From positions 90,260 to 126,646 of the forward strand of contig NW_014040391.1 of NCBI RefSeq assembly GCF_001186125.1: DNA of 36,387 nucleotides. The letters run 5' to 3'. The notes under the pieces are model-generated. The model did no database searches. It was not told the origin of the DNA and was given only the letters and a program-made list of their open reading frames with translations. Below, in pieces: positions 10,760 to 22,330 of the stretch. Numbering within the stretch: position 1 is the stretch's first letter; the number at the start of each line of letters is the position of its first letter. A program made the position numbers and the translations under genes. The DNA comes from Sphaeroforma arctica JP610 (lineage: Eukaryota; Opisthokonta; Ichthyosporea; Ichthyophonida).

Positions 10760-12690
10760 AATATGTTTAAACTGGCTGACAGGCTAAATATAAATATAGA
10801 TGAAGAAACGTTGTTAATAAATGCAAATGATATAAGGTGTCAACCTTTGTTCTTGCTTCCCGCACCAGGAGACTAAAGATTACACATTGCTATACAAATT
10901 AATGGTAACACATACAATGCCCCAGTGGACTCCAGAGCACAACGTCCATGTATGGACAAGAGCATACTTACTGAACTATATCTATCAGTCAGAGCGCAAC
11001 CGGGCTACAAATACAAAGAACAGGATCAACACAAGTATGTGACATTAATTATGGAGGAAGGAAAACCTCTCAAGGTTATGAAGTGTTGGACCTACCAGAC
11101 AAGAAGGTCTTAATACTTCTAGGTATTGACATACTTCCATACATAGGTATATACATATCAGGATTAAGAAATTCAGTTGTACCAACAGATTCAAAATGGG
11201 AATCACTACTCACTCCGCGTGAGGAAGACCTAGAGCACGAACAAGAAGCCTTCAAAGAGTCACTGGCAGACCTCCTAGAAACCAACGCGAATATACCTCG
11301 TGACGTACATTGCAACCTACTAGGCTCTAAAGTCACAGTACCTGCAAATGAAAATAATGTCAGACAAATGAGGCACGCCAAAGTAAACTTTGTACCACAT
11401 AAGTATATCCTACAAACGGATGAAAATGTGAAGAGGTGGCTTACAGACGGTCACATACAAACGAACGACGCCGACAACGGTGAACTTACCCTTGCTATCT
11501 ACAGGGGAGCATGACCGAACACGTCTCCTCAAGAAAGTAAGAACATATTTAGATTTATGCGAAATCAAATACCAATATGAACAAGATATATTCGTGATAC
11601 TAAAAATAAAGGAGGTATTACACAATTTATAAGAAGCACAATTCTTCTCAATGCTAGATCTCACGGGAAGGTTTTGCCACTTCTTAGTAGATGAAGCAAG
11701 TCGACATTTCCTCACATTCTTGTGGAGAGGCGCGCAATACTTATTTCAAGACCTCACGCACAGCACAATTCCAGAGAGTCATGGATTGTTCTCAGATATT
11801 AGAGTTGCTTAAAGTGTTTTTAAGTTTTAAATGAATAGTTGTGATTTATTTGGTTCGAGTCCCTGCTTTTATATGCATTGGACTCCTAATCCTTGAGCCA
11901 TTAAAAAACACCTCGTTAGGTGAAAAAGGTCCTCACTTAGTTTATGATCCAATCCAAAGGCAGCGTGGTCACGCCTATCGCAATCTTTGGCCTTATACGT
12001 CTAAGTTGTGCTGCTCCGATATTGGAATGCCCTATGCCCATTATAGATTTTCCATATTGATGATTCCGTACTCCGGGAAATTCGGTTCCGAGATTAATTT
12101 CCATCTGTATTTAATCCTGTCTTTTCTGAGTTTTAGATTTTCTCCTTGGTTGATTCTAGGATAAACCTTGTTGAGCCTCCGCTGGTCAACCGTTGTTTTA
12201 TGCTTAGTAAACTATCCTTGTTTACTGTGATCAATACATGGCAAACTTGCTCATTGACATCGAAGGAGAGCAAGTGTGTGTAAATGACATAGTCATTGCA
12301 AATCTTACAGAAAAGTTCGTGAAGTAATCAAACGATTGAACGGAGCAAGCTTCTGACTCAATCGCAACAAGTGTGCTTTCGCGGTCAAAGTAGCCAACAT
12401 CCTAGGCGTGAAAGTAGTTACACAAGGACTCAAAGCTGATCCTGAAAACAGAAAAGGATGATGAACTGGCCATAACCCAGAATTAAAAGATATTTGCACA
12501 GAGCGGTGGGACTAGTGAACTATATGCGTGACCATGTTCCCAACTTTGTCCACACAACTAAACACTTCCGTACCCGAATAAAAGGTAAATTGAATCAATA
12601 CATATCAGTGTTATGGACACCGGAACTCGAAACAAAGTGGGAAGAACTCAAAGAAGCCATCGCGTGTTCGGCGTCCCACCGTTTCAGATC
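10760..12690 (+). pseudogene. protease and reverse transcriptase region of copy B
   Basis: The segment around 10910-10975 encodes VDSRAQRPCMDKSILTELYL, matching the retropepsin region of copy A. From about 11220 the peptides match the N-terminal part of the copy A reverse transcriptase (VNFVPHKYI and similar), and 12370-12690 matches its C-terminal connection part (VGLVNYMRDHVPNFVHTTK). A 452-base insertion lies between. Broken fossil. Confidence 0.7.
11785..12236. mobile_element. 452-base insertion inside copy B, unclassified
   Basis: The reverse transcriptase coding sequence shared with copy A is interrupted here. The break is flanked by a 5-base direct repeat CATGG (11780-11784 and 12237-12241), a target duplication. 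The insert has weak inverted ends: ATTGTTCTCAG on the left and, reversed, ATTGATCACAG on the right (9 of 11 match). It contains GGTTCGAGTCC at 11852, a perfect RNA polymerase III box B, with a weak box A-like TTGCTTAAAGTG at 11806, and a CACCT/AGGTG hairpin near 11910. It could be a small non-autonomous DNA transposon or a tRNA-derived SINE. It encodes no recognised protein. Confidence 0.65.
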
Positions 12691-13530
12691 ATGAACAATG
12701 CTAGTGACTATGGCATAGGAGGATGTTTATTTCAGGTCATAGACGGAGTCAGAAAAGACATTCTCTACTCCTCTAAAGGCCTAAATCCAGCCCAACAACG
12801 CTATGGCACAAACACAAAAGAGCTACTGGAACATTTCTCCGAATGCGTCAAAAAAGGGGACAGAACACTGTGGACAGATCATAAAGCGCTCGCACAAATG
12901 AACAGCCAACAGAAATTACACCCAATGCTAGCCAAATGAATAGCAAAAACATTGCACCACCGCTTCTTCATCATAATTATCCCAGGCAAGGACAACCAGA
13001 TATCAGATATGCTATTGCGCCTACACGACGACACATTTAACACCAAATTGTTGGAGTTATTGAAAGACGCGAACAAAACAACAAACAACAGCCAGGATTA
13101 CACCACCTTGGAAACAAACATGCCCATAACCATATCAGCCACAGACTGGATGTTACGCTGAAAGTCGGTTTGTGAAATCCACAGTAGATCTGTTTGTATC
13201 GGCACGCAATGCACACACAGATAAGCACTACACAAATAACAGAATGCGCTCCTACAGGAGTGAGCGACAAGTAAATACATGGGCAACCTCACCGTGGGAA
13301 CTCATACCTGATGTCCTTGACAAAGTCATTGAAGAGGCAAACAGCGACACGATATGTGTACCATACTACCCCAATGCAACTTGATTTCCAAAATTCCTAT
13401 CTTTACTAGAAGAAGACCCGATGTTAGTGGAAAACACAAACAATGCGTTTCTCAAAGAAGGCACGAAAGCATGTAGCAAGCCCCATGGGGTGTCACCTTT
13501 ATCGCAAAGATAGAAGTGAAGTCTCCATAC
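12690..13530 (+). pseudogene. RNase H and methyltransferase-like region of copy B
   Basis: The segment 12690-13030 matches the copy A RNase H (SDYGIGGCLFQVIDGVRKDI, then SSKGLNPAQQRYGTNTKELL). From about 13170 it matches the extra domain of copy A (VDLFVSARNAHTDKHYT, then WELIPDVLDKVIEEA and ICVPYYPNA). The presence of the same domain in the same place in two separately diverged copies shows it belongs to the family. Broken fossil. Confidence 0.7.
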
Positions 13531-13559
13531 TTTGACTCAACGCTGGAACAACCTGCCAT

Positions 13560-14760
13560 ACATGTCTCAGCATCACAATCAGTGAACCCTGGAGATGCAT
13601 TGTATGAGACAGAATACGCGACACGTGTCAACATCATTGGGCAATACCACAACTTAAGATATCACACATCCGAAGGAACGGTGCACAAACTGCAAGCAAA
13701 TGGACACAATTGGCCACAAATCTAACAAAATGTACACAGATACATTGAAGAATGCGTACCGTGTCTCAAAAATAAGATCCGCAAAAAGGGATTCCATCCC
13801 TTTCAATCAATCAAAGCCACATTCTCAGGCGATAAAGTCCAAGTGGATACTCAAACAGAGGACGGACATATGTGTTAGTATGGCTAGATGTACACTCATC
13901 ACATGTCATACTCACACCAATAATGGACAAATCAGCAGCTACTGTAGCACGCACGCTGGTACCAATATTGTGCGAACATGGGTTCCCACAAATCATACAA
14001 GTAAATTAAGGCACTGAATAAGTTAATGATATACTCTGAAAAGTATTGAACAAGCGCCGACACAACACTTAGTTTCTCGCCCATACCAACCTAAAGTCTT
14101 AGGTGCGAATAACCGATCAAATAGAGACCTCATACCATTGTTAAGAAAATTCGTTGAACAAAACTCGGGCAACTGGTGTTCACGACTTACCTTCGTACAA
14201 AAGGGGCACAATCTGTGCAAATCGAGAAGGCATAAACCACCGAGAATTAATGTATATTTCGGTCGCAGACAGAACCGACCCACAGACTACTACACAACAG
14301 TAAACGCACCCTGTACGATAGTGTCATGGGAAGAGCGACTGCAGAATCTAGAAGAGGCAATCAGGCCACAACTACACTCTAATGTTGCGCAATCGTGCAG
14401 CATATGACCGAAAATACCAAAAGAAGTATGTACACATCCTGGAAGGGGTCATTGTCATGGTCCGCTATCAAGGTGAAATGAACAAGATGACAGCAACATA
14501 TAGCGGACCATCCAAAATAGTATGCAGGGAGGGCAATGGATATTTTGTTTGTCACCCTAACGGGACTAAAACCCCGGAATATCCTAACTCGGTCAGTGAT
14601 GAGCTAATTGGACTCGTAAAAAAGGCCAGTGCTCCGGAAGCATTTACTTCCAACGACCAAGTACAATTAGCCGAGAAGACTCGGTTCTCCTCGATACTCG
14701 ACCACAGGCCGTCCATCCAAGGTGATGAATCCCAGGATTACCTACTGCAATGAAGAGATG
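13560..14760 (+). pseudogene. integrase region of copy B
   Basis: A zinc-binding H-C segment lies near 13640-13770 (the C-C half reads EECVPCLKNK). Core pieces follow, then a C-terminal module near 14450-14590 with GPSKIVCREGNGYFVCHPNG, the GPY/F-type module. The same order is present in copy A. Broken fossil. Confidence 0.65.
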
Positions 14761-15249
14761 GACGTATGAATCAAACATCGCAGATGCCGATGCAAACGAA
14801 GGCAATCAAGGTCGACGAAATCAACAGCAAGGAGCACTGATGAAAGATCAGCGTGCAACAGAAAGCGCACAAGGCGGGGGACATAAGCAAGTCTCACTGC
14901 TACCAAGGGACTCTCCCACTTTTCTCACCTTGAACCATGCCCCGCCCACATATCAGAGGGATAAGGACCAAAGAGTCTGTTGTAAAGCCACCATTGAGAT
15001 GCGTTTTCCTAAGCCAAGTTGACACTGAAAGCACCGGCTAAGACTGAATCCGATGAGCGTGGCTGAGAACTCCCGATATAGTATAATTAATTGCTAGGAA
15101 ATATGTAAGATTAGATAATGTTGGTAGGTTTTTCATCTCAACCCCCTAAGGGACAAGCTTTCCCTGTACAAAAACACTCTAGATAATCCAGTACTGTAGG
15201 ATGTTACTTTCTACTCCTACGCAGGCTAAGAAGCATAAAGTTGGGAGAC

Positions 15250-15580
15250 TGTAGCATCTAGGGACCAGATTATTAAAAAGCTAATCCAAATACCAAAAAC
15301 CTCAGAATCGTCAAACATTGAGTTTTGGATTTAAGATTCAAATATTTCTGTTAGATTCATCAGAAATATTAGTGGTAGAACCGCGAACAATACCGGGACT
15401 TTGCGTGTGAGAGAAACATTCAAAAGTAGAAACTTGAGTCTAGAGAATTAGAAAACACAAATAAAGACTCTTTTCGGTTTTCTCGGACTAGGGACTTTTC
15501 CTAGCTGAAATAACCGTACTTGAGAAGAGGGATATTATATCCTTTGGCTCGTACCTTTCAGATACTCTCCATACTCTACA
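15250..15580 (+). repeat. 3' LTR of copy B
   Basis: Starts TGTAGCATCTAGGGACCAG and ends ATACTCTACA, with TGTAG/CTACA inverted ends, 331 bases long. It aligns along its whole length with the two LTRs of copy A (reverse strand), with clearly more differences than those two have from each other. It is preceded by GCTAAGAAGCATAAAGTTGG, which also precedes the copy A 3' LTR. Confidence 0.9.
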
Positions 15581-15743
15581 CAGGCACTGAAACATCTTCG
15601 CAATCTTCAGCATTGCCGGCACCTTTTGTATCAAGGTTGCGCACCAGAACTCATACCATTAATGCGCTGACAGCGAGAATAGAACAAGAGCTACGGGTGC
15701 CAATATATCAAATTTTTATAAAACCTTATCCGCCGTGCCCAGA

Positions 15744-15960
15744 TCGAACCCATTTTCAATCGATTCATTATTAGGAATAGGGCCAATGCGAGTAAGCAAT
15801 GTGGCTTCAGATGGGGCTCGTACTGGACAAGGCATTGCACCCGATGGCACTAGAATTGAAGCATCTATAAATACATCACAAGACTACACTACAACCACTT
15901 TCGTTACACCACAAAATACACTCACCGATATCTGCTCAAACAGCATCATCAACTTCATCT
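15744..15960 (+). other. possible host exon with an eh1-like peptide
   Basis: A pyrimidine-rich acceptor-like CCGCCGTGCCCAG ends at 15742. The frame that follows encodes SNPFSIDSLLGIGPMRVS and then a Ser/Thr-rich tail until a stop at 15959. FSIDSLLG fits the eh1-type Groucho-binding motif of homeobox and other transcription factors. No DNA-binding domain is visible and copy B lies just upstream, so this could equally be chance. Low confidence. Confidence 0.2.
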
Positions 15961-16079
15961 GAGACTACCTCAACATCGAGTTGATATATCACGAATCATT
16001 GACAATAGTACGGTTGAATTTGATAACGTGCGTGGTATCGAGGAACCATTTTCATTCACAGATTAATATATAAATTTCG

Positions 16080-16345
16080 GTCTTGTATACTAGCTGTCGT
16101 AAGATTGATTGAACTATGTGGCATATAAGAATATATTCCGAAACTGCAAATCAATGTTTGCTGCAGTGCTCCGTTTCATTCTGCCGCCAAAATTGATAGT
16201 CAAACTCCATAGTTTATATATGTATTCAGTCACGTAATTTCTATTGATAATATTTGCCAACATCAGCACCAAATTTCAAAAAACCTGGTACGACTATCTT
16301 TCATTCATCGGTAATTCATTCACAAACTCGTGTACGAATTCCGGG
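16080..16345. repeat. dispersed repeat, copy 2
   Basis: Begins GGTCTTGTATACTAGCTGT and ends at GTACGAATTCCGGG. It aligns with 5210-5530 and with the next copy at 16385-16600, about 305 bases on, so copies 2 and 3 are in tandem. Confidence 0.65.
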
Positions 16346-16384
16346 TGTATAATTTGTACTGACTGATCAAAATATTATCCACAT

Positions 16385-16600
16385 TTTGGTCTTGTATACT
16401 TGCTGTTGTGAGATTGATCAATTTAAAGAGGTACACTCGGGTATTTCCCGTAATTGTAAATCGATATTGGCCATAGTATTCCGTTTTAATCCGTCGAAAC
16501 TGATCATAAATCAGACCATATGGTTTGTATTCGTATAGTATCAATCGTGACAATCATTCATATATACGTAGAAGTCTTTCCTTTTCGAGAGAAATTTTAT
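16385..16600. repeat. dispersed repeat, copy 3
   Basis: Begins TTGGTCTTGTATACTTGCTG, followed by TTGTGAGATTGATCAA, AAATCGATATTGGCC, CGTATAGTATCAATCGTG and CTTTCCTTTTCGAGAGA, in the same order as copies 1 and 2. Confidence 0.65.
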
Positions 16601-16604
16601 CATA

Positions 16605-17195
16605 GACAGACCGGCAAAGAATGGTTATGTGGAAAACACGTCTTGTCATGATATAATATTGATCAAAAAATATATATATAGAAATTTCTGATACATAAAA
16701 GTAGGTCGTAGACCGGGAAAAAATGGTCTTATTGTGGAATGATATGTTTCTTATAATATGATATTTAACAATATGGTATAAAGTGAATTTAGAACATCTC
16801 TTTTATGTGTATTCACCTGTACGTCTGTGTCAAATATAATATTGCTACGAAAGTTGAAGATATATCCATATGACTTGACTGTATGACCTGTGTTAAAGTG
16901 TAATATATTAGAGTGCAATGTAGTAGACTTTGAATTAAGTGCAAATGTATGTATTTATTTCTGACCTCACCTTTGGTTTTATACCTAAGGTGTTTGTGCT
17001 AGTGTTCAGCCACTTGGGCTGGCCAGGGTAAAGAATCATATGGTCAGTATGAGAAACCTTCTGCAGATCACTTTAACACTTCAATGCGATTCAATTTCGA
17101 CTTCTTTGCAACTAAACCTCACGCTGATCACATGATGCCTTTCCGCATAGGTTGTGACTCACATAGAACCGCAGTTATTTTTAGAATGTTGCGGT
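16605..17195. other. AT-rich stretch without recognisable genes
   Basis: No coding or RNA features recognised. The stretch from about 17030 is less AT-rich and may be the upstream part of an LTR-like promoter region next to the 30-base array. Confidence 0.4.
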
Positions 17196-17199
17196 TGGC

Positions 17200-17345
17200 A
17201 GACTTAATCCACTCTCGGAGTCGGTTGAGAAACTTAATCTACTCTCGGGAGTCGGTTAAGTATTAGCTAAACTCTCGGGAGTAATTTAAGCAACTTGATT
17301 AGTTCTCGGGAGTGAACTAACTCTGACGACTTCTATAAATCAAAG
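17200..17345. repeat. 30-base tandem array with ACTCTCGGGAGT and a TATA-like box
   Basis: The imperfect palindrome ACTCTCGGGAGT, with variants, begins at 17211, 17241, 17271 and about 17302. It alternates with CTTAATC or TTAAG spacers. A TATA-like CTATAAATC follows at about 17332. Repeats of this size just ahead of a TATA box look like the U3 part of an LTR or a promoter, but no matching LTR pair or target duplication was found. Confidence 0.65.
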
Positions 17346-17651
17346 AGGGTTTCTTGCTGTAAATTCTGTCCTGAGACCTGTAGTCTCTCAACCTGCCTAA
17401 ATATATTAAAATGGAATAAACTCGTATAACTGAGTGCATATACATCACACCGGTTACAAAAGGATGCGTGAAGGAAAAGCGTCGCTTGCTAAAGATCAGG
17501 CAGACGCACAAATTCACAATCCTATGAACATGAGCCCCTAATAGTAAAATCTAAAAATGAAAGTTGTAAACGAAACAAATGTACTACAAATTGAGACAGT
17601 CCCATATTCGATCAAATTGATATAAAAAGTTCACGTGTTGCACAAAGCTAC

Positions 17652-17945
17652 TTGATTACAAATGTAATGCAAGCCACAAATCGAATAAACAGACCAATTC
17701 ACACTGCCAAAGTATATGAAAATCCCAAATCTAAACCTGAAAAGCGAAATCGTATTCAAAACAGTCGCAGCACCAAAAAACAAATACTCAAAGAACATCA
17801 ACAACGTCAGCAAAAGAGACGACAAACGATCAAAGATGATGAAATGCTGCTGATCAGACAGAAAGACGCAGAAATCACAATCTTGCACGACATAATAAAA
17901 AAAAGCAATACCATACATTGTATCGCAAAAGATTACCAGAATTAG
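17652..17945 (+). pseudogene. Helitron N-terminal basic segment
   Basis: An open frame of 97 codons rich in Lys, Arg and Gln (STKKQILKEHQQRQQKRRQT) that would form a charged helix. Similar basic stretches occur near the N-terminus of many Helitron proteins. The link to the Helitron rests on position and strand, not on a diagnostic motif. Confidence 0.4.
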
Positions 17946-18560
17946 TAGCAGTATTGAAAAGCAACAAGGATGCAAAAACAACATGCGCACGATCGAAAAT
18001 GTCATCAGACATGATATGTTCAAAACAAAACAAAAATAGATATATTTGAATGCAAGCAGATACGGCCGGCCCATGTACATCCAAGGAAACGTTGAACATC
18101 AGAATTGTATGTCTATACAGCACAATATATATGCAGACAAGAATACACCCCCAAATAACGCCTATCCAGTATCACCCGGTGAGCCATATGTGACTAGTCC
18201 TCGTCGCAGTTCACAAGAAAATCTGCAGAATCGGAAAAATGAGGTATAAATTGACGGTCAACCTACGAATGATTATGGTCTTAAACAACTTCATTAGAGT
18301 ACATGCTTAAGTAACATACCACTATTTCCATGTGAAGCTATTACCTAAACCAAATACAATGGAAAAAGTCAAGAATTGTATAAAGAACTATGCAGAAAGT
18401 ATGAACCATACAAAAGTACAATGTAGTAGATTTTAGGGTTTTAATAAATAATTATATATGTAACAATCCTAAGAAGCAAATGGCGATACATTCAAATCCT
18501 CTCAGCAGTAATGATACGAAGGATGGTTGTATTTATTTTAATTACATGAGAATCTGATAC

Positions 18561-18902
18561 GTGAACATCATGAATTTGATCTATGCTTGCACTGCAAGCA
18601 AGGGTTTAAAAAGGGAAAGCTGTATAAACCTATTGTATAACGGTTTCAATCCTGGGGGAATAAGAAGATACAAACATATACACAATTTACCCGAGCCGAC
18701 TTTCATGAACCTTACGTTCCTACCATTAGCACATTTATTTAAAAATATAGTACAATTAACTGCACACTCAGATATTATGGCCCTTAAACGTATGAGCCAT
18801 ATGTTCGATTTTCCCATGGATGGACACAAAAAAAAAATGCAGAAAGGTGCCGAATATCGAATTTGTACGTATGCTGTATTGCTTGATTGTAGGCAAAGTT
18901 AA
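18561..18902 (+). pseudogene. Helitron segment before the Rep domain
   Basis: A 113-codon frame. SKGLKRESCINLLYNGFNPG resembles the segment with C..C, LK and NGF found upstream of Helitron_like_N in many Helitron proteins, followed by a leucine-rich stretch (FMNLTFLPLAHLFKNIVQL). About 90 bases beyond its stop, 18991-19041 encodes LSLLKQ, a stop, then DILYIDIDI, close to the conserved 'Lk..N.lY..I.I' motif of these proteins. The similarity is by eye and moderate. Confidence 0.5.
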
Positions 18903-19424
18903 AGACGTAAAGAAGTACATGGACTTTGCAGCTAAATGTGAGCAATACACATGATTTTTTACTGTTAGACCTATTATCGTATATTAGTATTTGTCTTTAT
19001 TGAAGCAATAGGACATTTTGTATATAGATATTGATATTTGATAGCATTCAAATTGAACAGTAAGAAGCTGAAATTAAAGAATTCTCAAATAATATATTAT
19101 CAGAAGCGAATGTTGCAAGCCATCAAGACAACGAAATTGGCCAACGATAATGTAGCGAAACAAGCTGTGTCGTGAAATATACAACATGTAGCATCTTCAA
19201 CTACCCTGAAGCAAATTCAAAACATTGGATTAAACAAAACCGATACTGTTTTATACAATCTGTCAGGGTTAAATGAATCCGACATAACTGACGAATTAAG
19301 AAGTGAGCCACACAATTCAGAGGAAACCGCTATATAAAAAAGTAATACACAACAAGGTAACACAGGTGTACAAATCGAACCTCAAAGGCATCCCATCAAT
19401 GGATACACGAAGAACACGACACTC

Positions 19425-19571
19425 ATGCATTCCTGGTTTCCATTATTATTCCCTACCGATACTGAAACTAAATAAAAGGAAGCTCTACCGCCACAATTGT
19501 TGGACCATCTCTTACACTATAATGATGGTAGATTTGCTACCAAATCTGACTTTATAATCCTGAATACAAAT
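19425..19571 (+). pseudogene. Helitron_like_N (Rep-region) segment
   Basis: Encodes WFPLLFPTDTETK, a stop, then PPQLLDHLLHYNDGRFATKS and DFIILNTN. This is the family pattern 'PtLFP.G' followed by 'dgRFa....f.f..lN' that opens the Helitron_like_N domain, which carries the rolling-circle nuclease. The nuclease HUH and tyrosine motifs further on were not found, presumably lost to decay. At least one in-frame stop is visible. Confidence 0.7.
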
Positions 19572-20975
19572 TAGATACATAGGCATGAATGTGCACACTC
19601 TGTAAATCTACTATTTTTTAACCATCCTGCGAAATTAAATAATACTTGATGCAGTGAATGACCCTGAATTCAAGTAACAAATGTATTACGCTACACATAA
19701 CCCAAAGTCCAAAGAAGCAAACTATATACTGAAAATATTCTTTCCACTATTGAAAGTGAAAAACAGTAGCACATTACTTTCGAGATATCTATCAGCTATA
19801 TTTTTAAATACAATCTATGCTCAGCACTATTTCTATGGCCCTGCTTTCCATTCCATTATCATATCCTAGGCAAAGTGTCTCAAAACACGCAGAAGAAGGC
19901 ATTCTGCGTGTCGATTTACAATGCAAGAATCCCCTCATCGCTGCTGATATATATAAGCGCATCATTCAAACTTTTTAAGTACAACTGTTGAAAGTTCCTT
20001 ACTCCACGCGAAATTCGACACAAGCATGTACTCAGCCAATAGGCGTTGCGGTTAAAGCACTATCCATTACTCGCAGAGACGCGTGCCAAAACCGTGGGCT
20101 TTGTATACCACTACCACCTTCATACATTTGAAGACATTATTGTGATAGACTGAACAAACAATTATTCCCGGTTATAGATTTACATTTATCCACAACTGTC
20201 TACAGGCACACATGTGTTAATACCAACAACTATAACTACGAACTGAGGCGCAAGTTTTATAATTTTCTGAAGCACGTGAAGGTACTCCTAATCAACACGA
20301 ACTGCACATGCCAGATACAACCAATCCCGCTTCTGATTACGGCAACATGGTGGAAACAGAATATAAAATACAGCACCTGAAAATCATACTACTTATTTTG
20401 CTCCAACACCAGGCAATATAGATCCCGCAGATGAGTATAAATTAATGGATATAGATGAACATATCGATTCAGATAGCATTTGCTCTTGTGGCAACACTGT
20501 CGATAATGCAACCGAATATATGAATATAGAAAGTGAAACCTAGATAAATCGAGTTTTCAAGCGCGGTACCGATATCCGTGCACAAAAAACGAACGGATTC
20601 AATCCATGTTTATATATGGGCATGGATATAGATACTAATATAAATTCAAGTGATCAAAAGGCAAGCGATGATTCTATACGTATACATTTCAATAAACCAC
20701 TGTAGCCCAACCCAACCCCTACTATACCAAAACAAAATAAACAGTACAAAGCACTATACTACTACGACAAAAAAACACAATAGCTCAGAACACTAGTGAT
20801 GCATTGAATTGAAAAAGGTTGATGTAAATTTCCTGGTCAATTTTTTGAAAATGCATACAAGACTGAAGGTAGAGGCAGGGCTCCCGCCTTCAGGAAGGAT
20901 GAATCATACATCCTTTCGGATCCTCACTCTTTTCAAGACTAGAGTGGGGTACTCGAGAGGTGGCGTGTAGGAGGA

Positions 20976-21242
20976 GTGGTGGATGTCAAGGACATCCTAC
21001 ACCTTCGGTCCCCCAATATAACACAAATACATAAGTGTGAATTTACTTGTGCTAAGGGCAAATCAGAAAAGATCGGTTGCCGTATGGCCAAACCACCACT
21101 GTTACCACCAATCACTCAATTTCTAAAACTGACATGCGGCAATATTCATGCCCCATTTTCTGCTCAACCAGTAACAAATATACCTCTCCTCTTACTGCGT
21201 AACAAACTCAGGCACGGGGTGATGATCGTTGTATCATTTTAG
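20976..21242 (+). pseudogene. Helitron Cys/His segment between Rep and helicase
   Basis: An 88-codon frame with TQIHKCEFTCAKGK, then IGCRMAKPPLLPPIT. It matches the 'HkH..TC.k.....CRf.fP.pp...T' motif that precedes the helicase in Helitron proteins. Residues 17-50 carry the motif; the rest of the frame is not diagnostic. Confidence 0.6.
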
Positions 21243-21439
21243 TGACAAAAAGTAAAAAAATATAAGACGCACGTTTCAAAGGTTAGAACATACCAAGTCT
21301 TATGGGGAACAAAGAAGACTTCTTGATCACAGATCCTCGCCTGGGTTTACAATAATATTCTATGGCTAAGAATTTTTCAAACTTCATTCGAGACTCTAAA
21401 TACAGGACCTCTATTTTTTGCATGAGCAAAACTCTCATA

Positions 21440-22020
21440 GATCCCTTGAGCAACAACTCAGCTAGATACATGGAGGAGCAGGAGTAGGTAAATCCTGGTC
21501 AGTGAATACTGTTTAACAGAAACTTGAACATTCTCATATACGAATAAGTGCCTTCACTGGAGTATCCTCTATTCTACTCCCAGACGGTGAGACACTATCG
21601 AAGTAATTTTCTATACCATGTGATAAGGAAAATATCATCCACTTGAAACAAGTATAAGCTTGTGTTTGAAACAAAAGCCATGAAAGTTGCATGTATTAGT
21701 CATAGATGAAGTATCACTTGTGTCTGAACAGCAATTATACTAAGTGAATAGTAGACTGAAAGATATTTAGAATATTGATTTCAATCTTTTCAGTGGCATA
21801 AGTGTAATACTAGTGGGTGATTTGAAACAGCTCCCCTCATACCTCCAAGCAACAAGCCGTTCATAAGACTATGTTACACTGCAGCAATAAAACTAACGAT
21901 ATGTTTGCTAGACATATACTCAAACATTTACTGTGTATCAATATGCAACACAACACAAACACAAGACCCGAAACACATGAATTTCTTAATAAAGTTCGAA
22001 TCAAATAGTAGAGTATTGAA
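21440..22020 (+). pseudogene. Helitron PIF1-type DNA helicase
   Basis: The helicase that unwinds DNA during Helitron movement. Visible motifs are Walker A IHGGAGVGKS (21466-21495), motif Ia-like RISAFTGVSSILLPDGETLS (about 21550), Walker B VIDEVSLVSEQQLY (21699-21740), motif III ILVGDLKQLPS (about 21806-21838), and LCINMQHNTNTRPETHEFLN (about 21930-21990), which corresponds to the NMRQ...FL motif. In-frame stops and shifts separate them. A host PIF1 gene is less likely, because the Helitron_like_N and Cys/His segments lie upstream in order. Confidence 0.8.
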
Positions 22021-22330
22021 AAATAACTTTTAAACGATGGATGGCCGCACCCAATGTATGTTTAGTAAACAAAAAACGTAGAGCAACAAATGACTAGACT
22101 CACGGTATAGAACTATCACAGGCATTTACAGGGTGACAGGATGCAAATCGAACTCATCGGGGATGTGAGACATCAAACGCAGATTTCACAACACCTTTTT
22201 CATTTCACTCGCATATATTCCACTTGTTCAAAACAAAAACCACACCATGTTAAGCAATCAGCATCCGTTTTCAACCCAGTTGTAACAGTTGCTTGTACTG
22301 TACTAGGGCGTATCTAATTGACCATACATC

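Larger units (their letters stand above)
7872..15580 (+). mobile_element. decayed Ty3-order LTR element, copy B
   Basis: Plus-strand relative of the element at 23871-32810. Parts in order are a repeat-bearing leader (to about 9313), gag-like region, protease, reverse transcriptase, RNase H, methyltransferase-like domain, integrase and a 3' LTR at 15250-15580. No matching 5' LTR occurs in the window; the left edge is set only by the end of the inverted arm at 7871 and is uncertain. The reading frames are broken many times and the LTR is clearly diverged from copy A, so this is an old fossil. A 452-base foreign insertion lies in the reverse transcriptase region. Confidence 0.8.
17640..22330 (+). 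mobile_element. decayed autonomous Helitron
   Basis: Remnants of one long protein occur in the order expected for a Helitron protein: a basic coiled stretch, a Cys and NGF-containing segment, LLKQ-DILYIDIDI, a Helitron_like_N segment, a Cys/His segment with RMAKPPLLPPIT, and a PIF1-type helicase with Walker A, Walker B and downstream motifs. Helitrons move by rolling-circle replication using a Rep (HUH) nuclease and this helicase. Stops and frame changes occur throughout, so it is inactive. The ends (5' TC, 3' hairpin and CTRR) were not identified with confidence, so the borders are the limits of recognisable coding. Confidence 0.75.
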
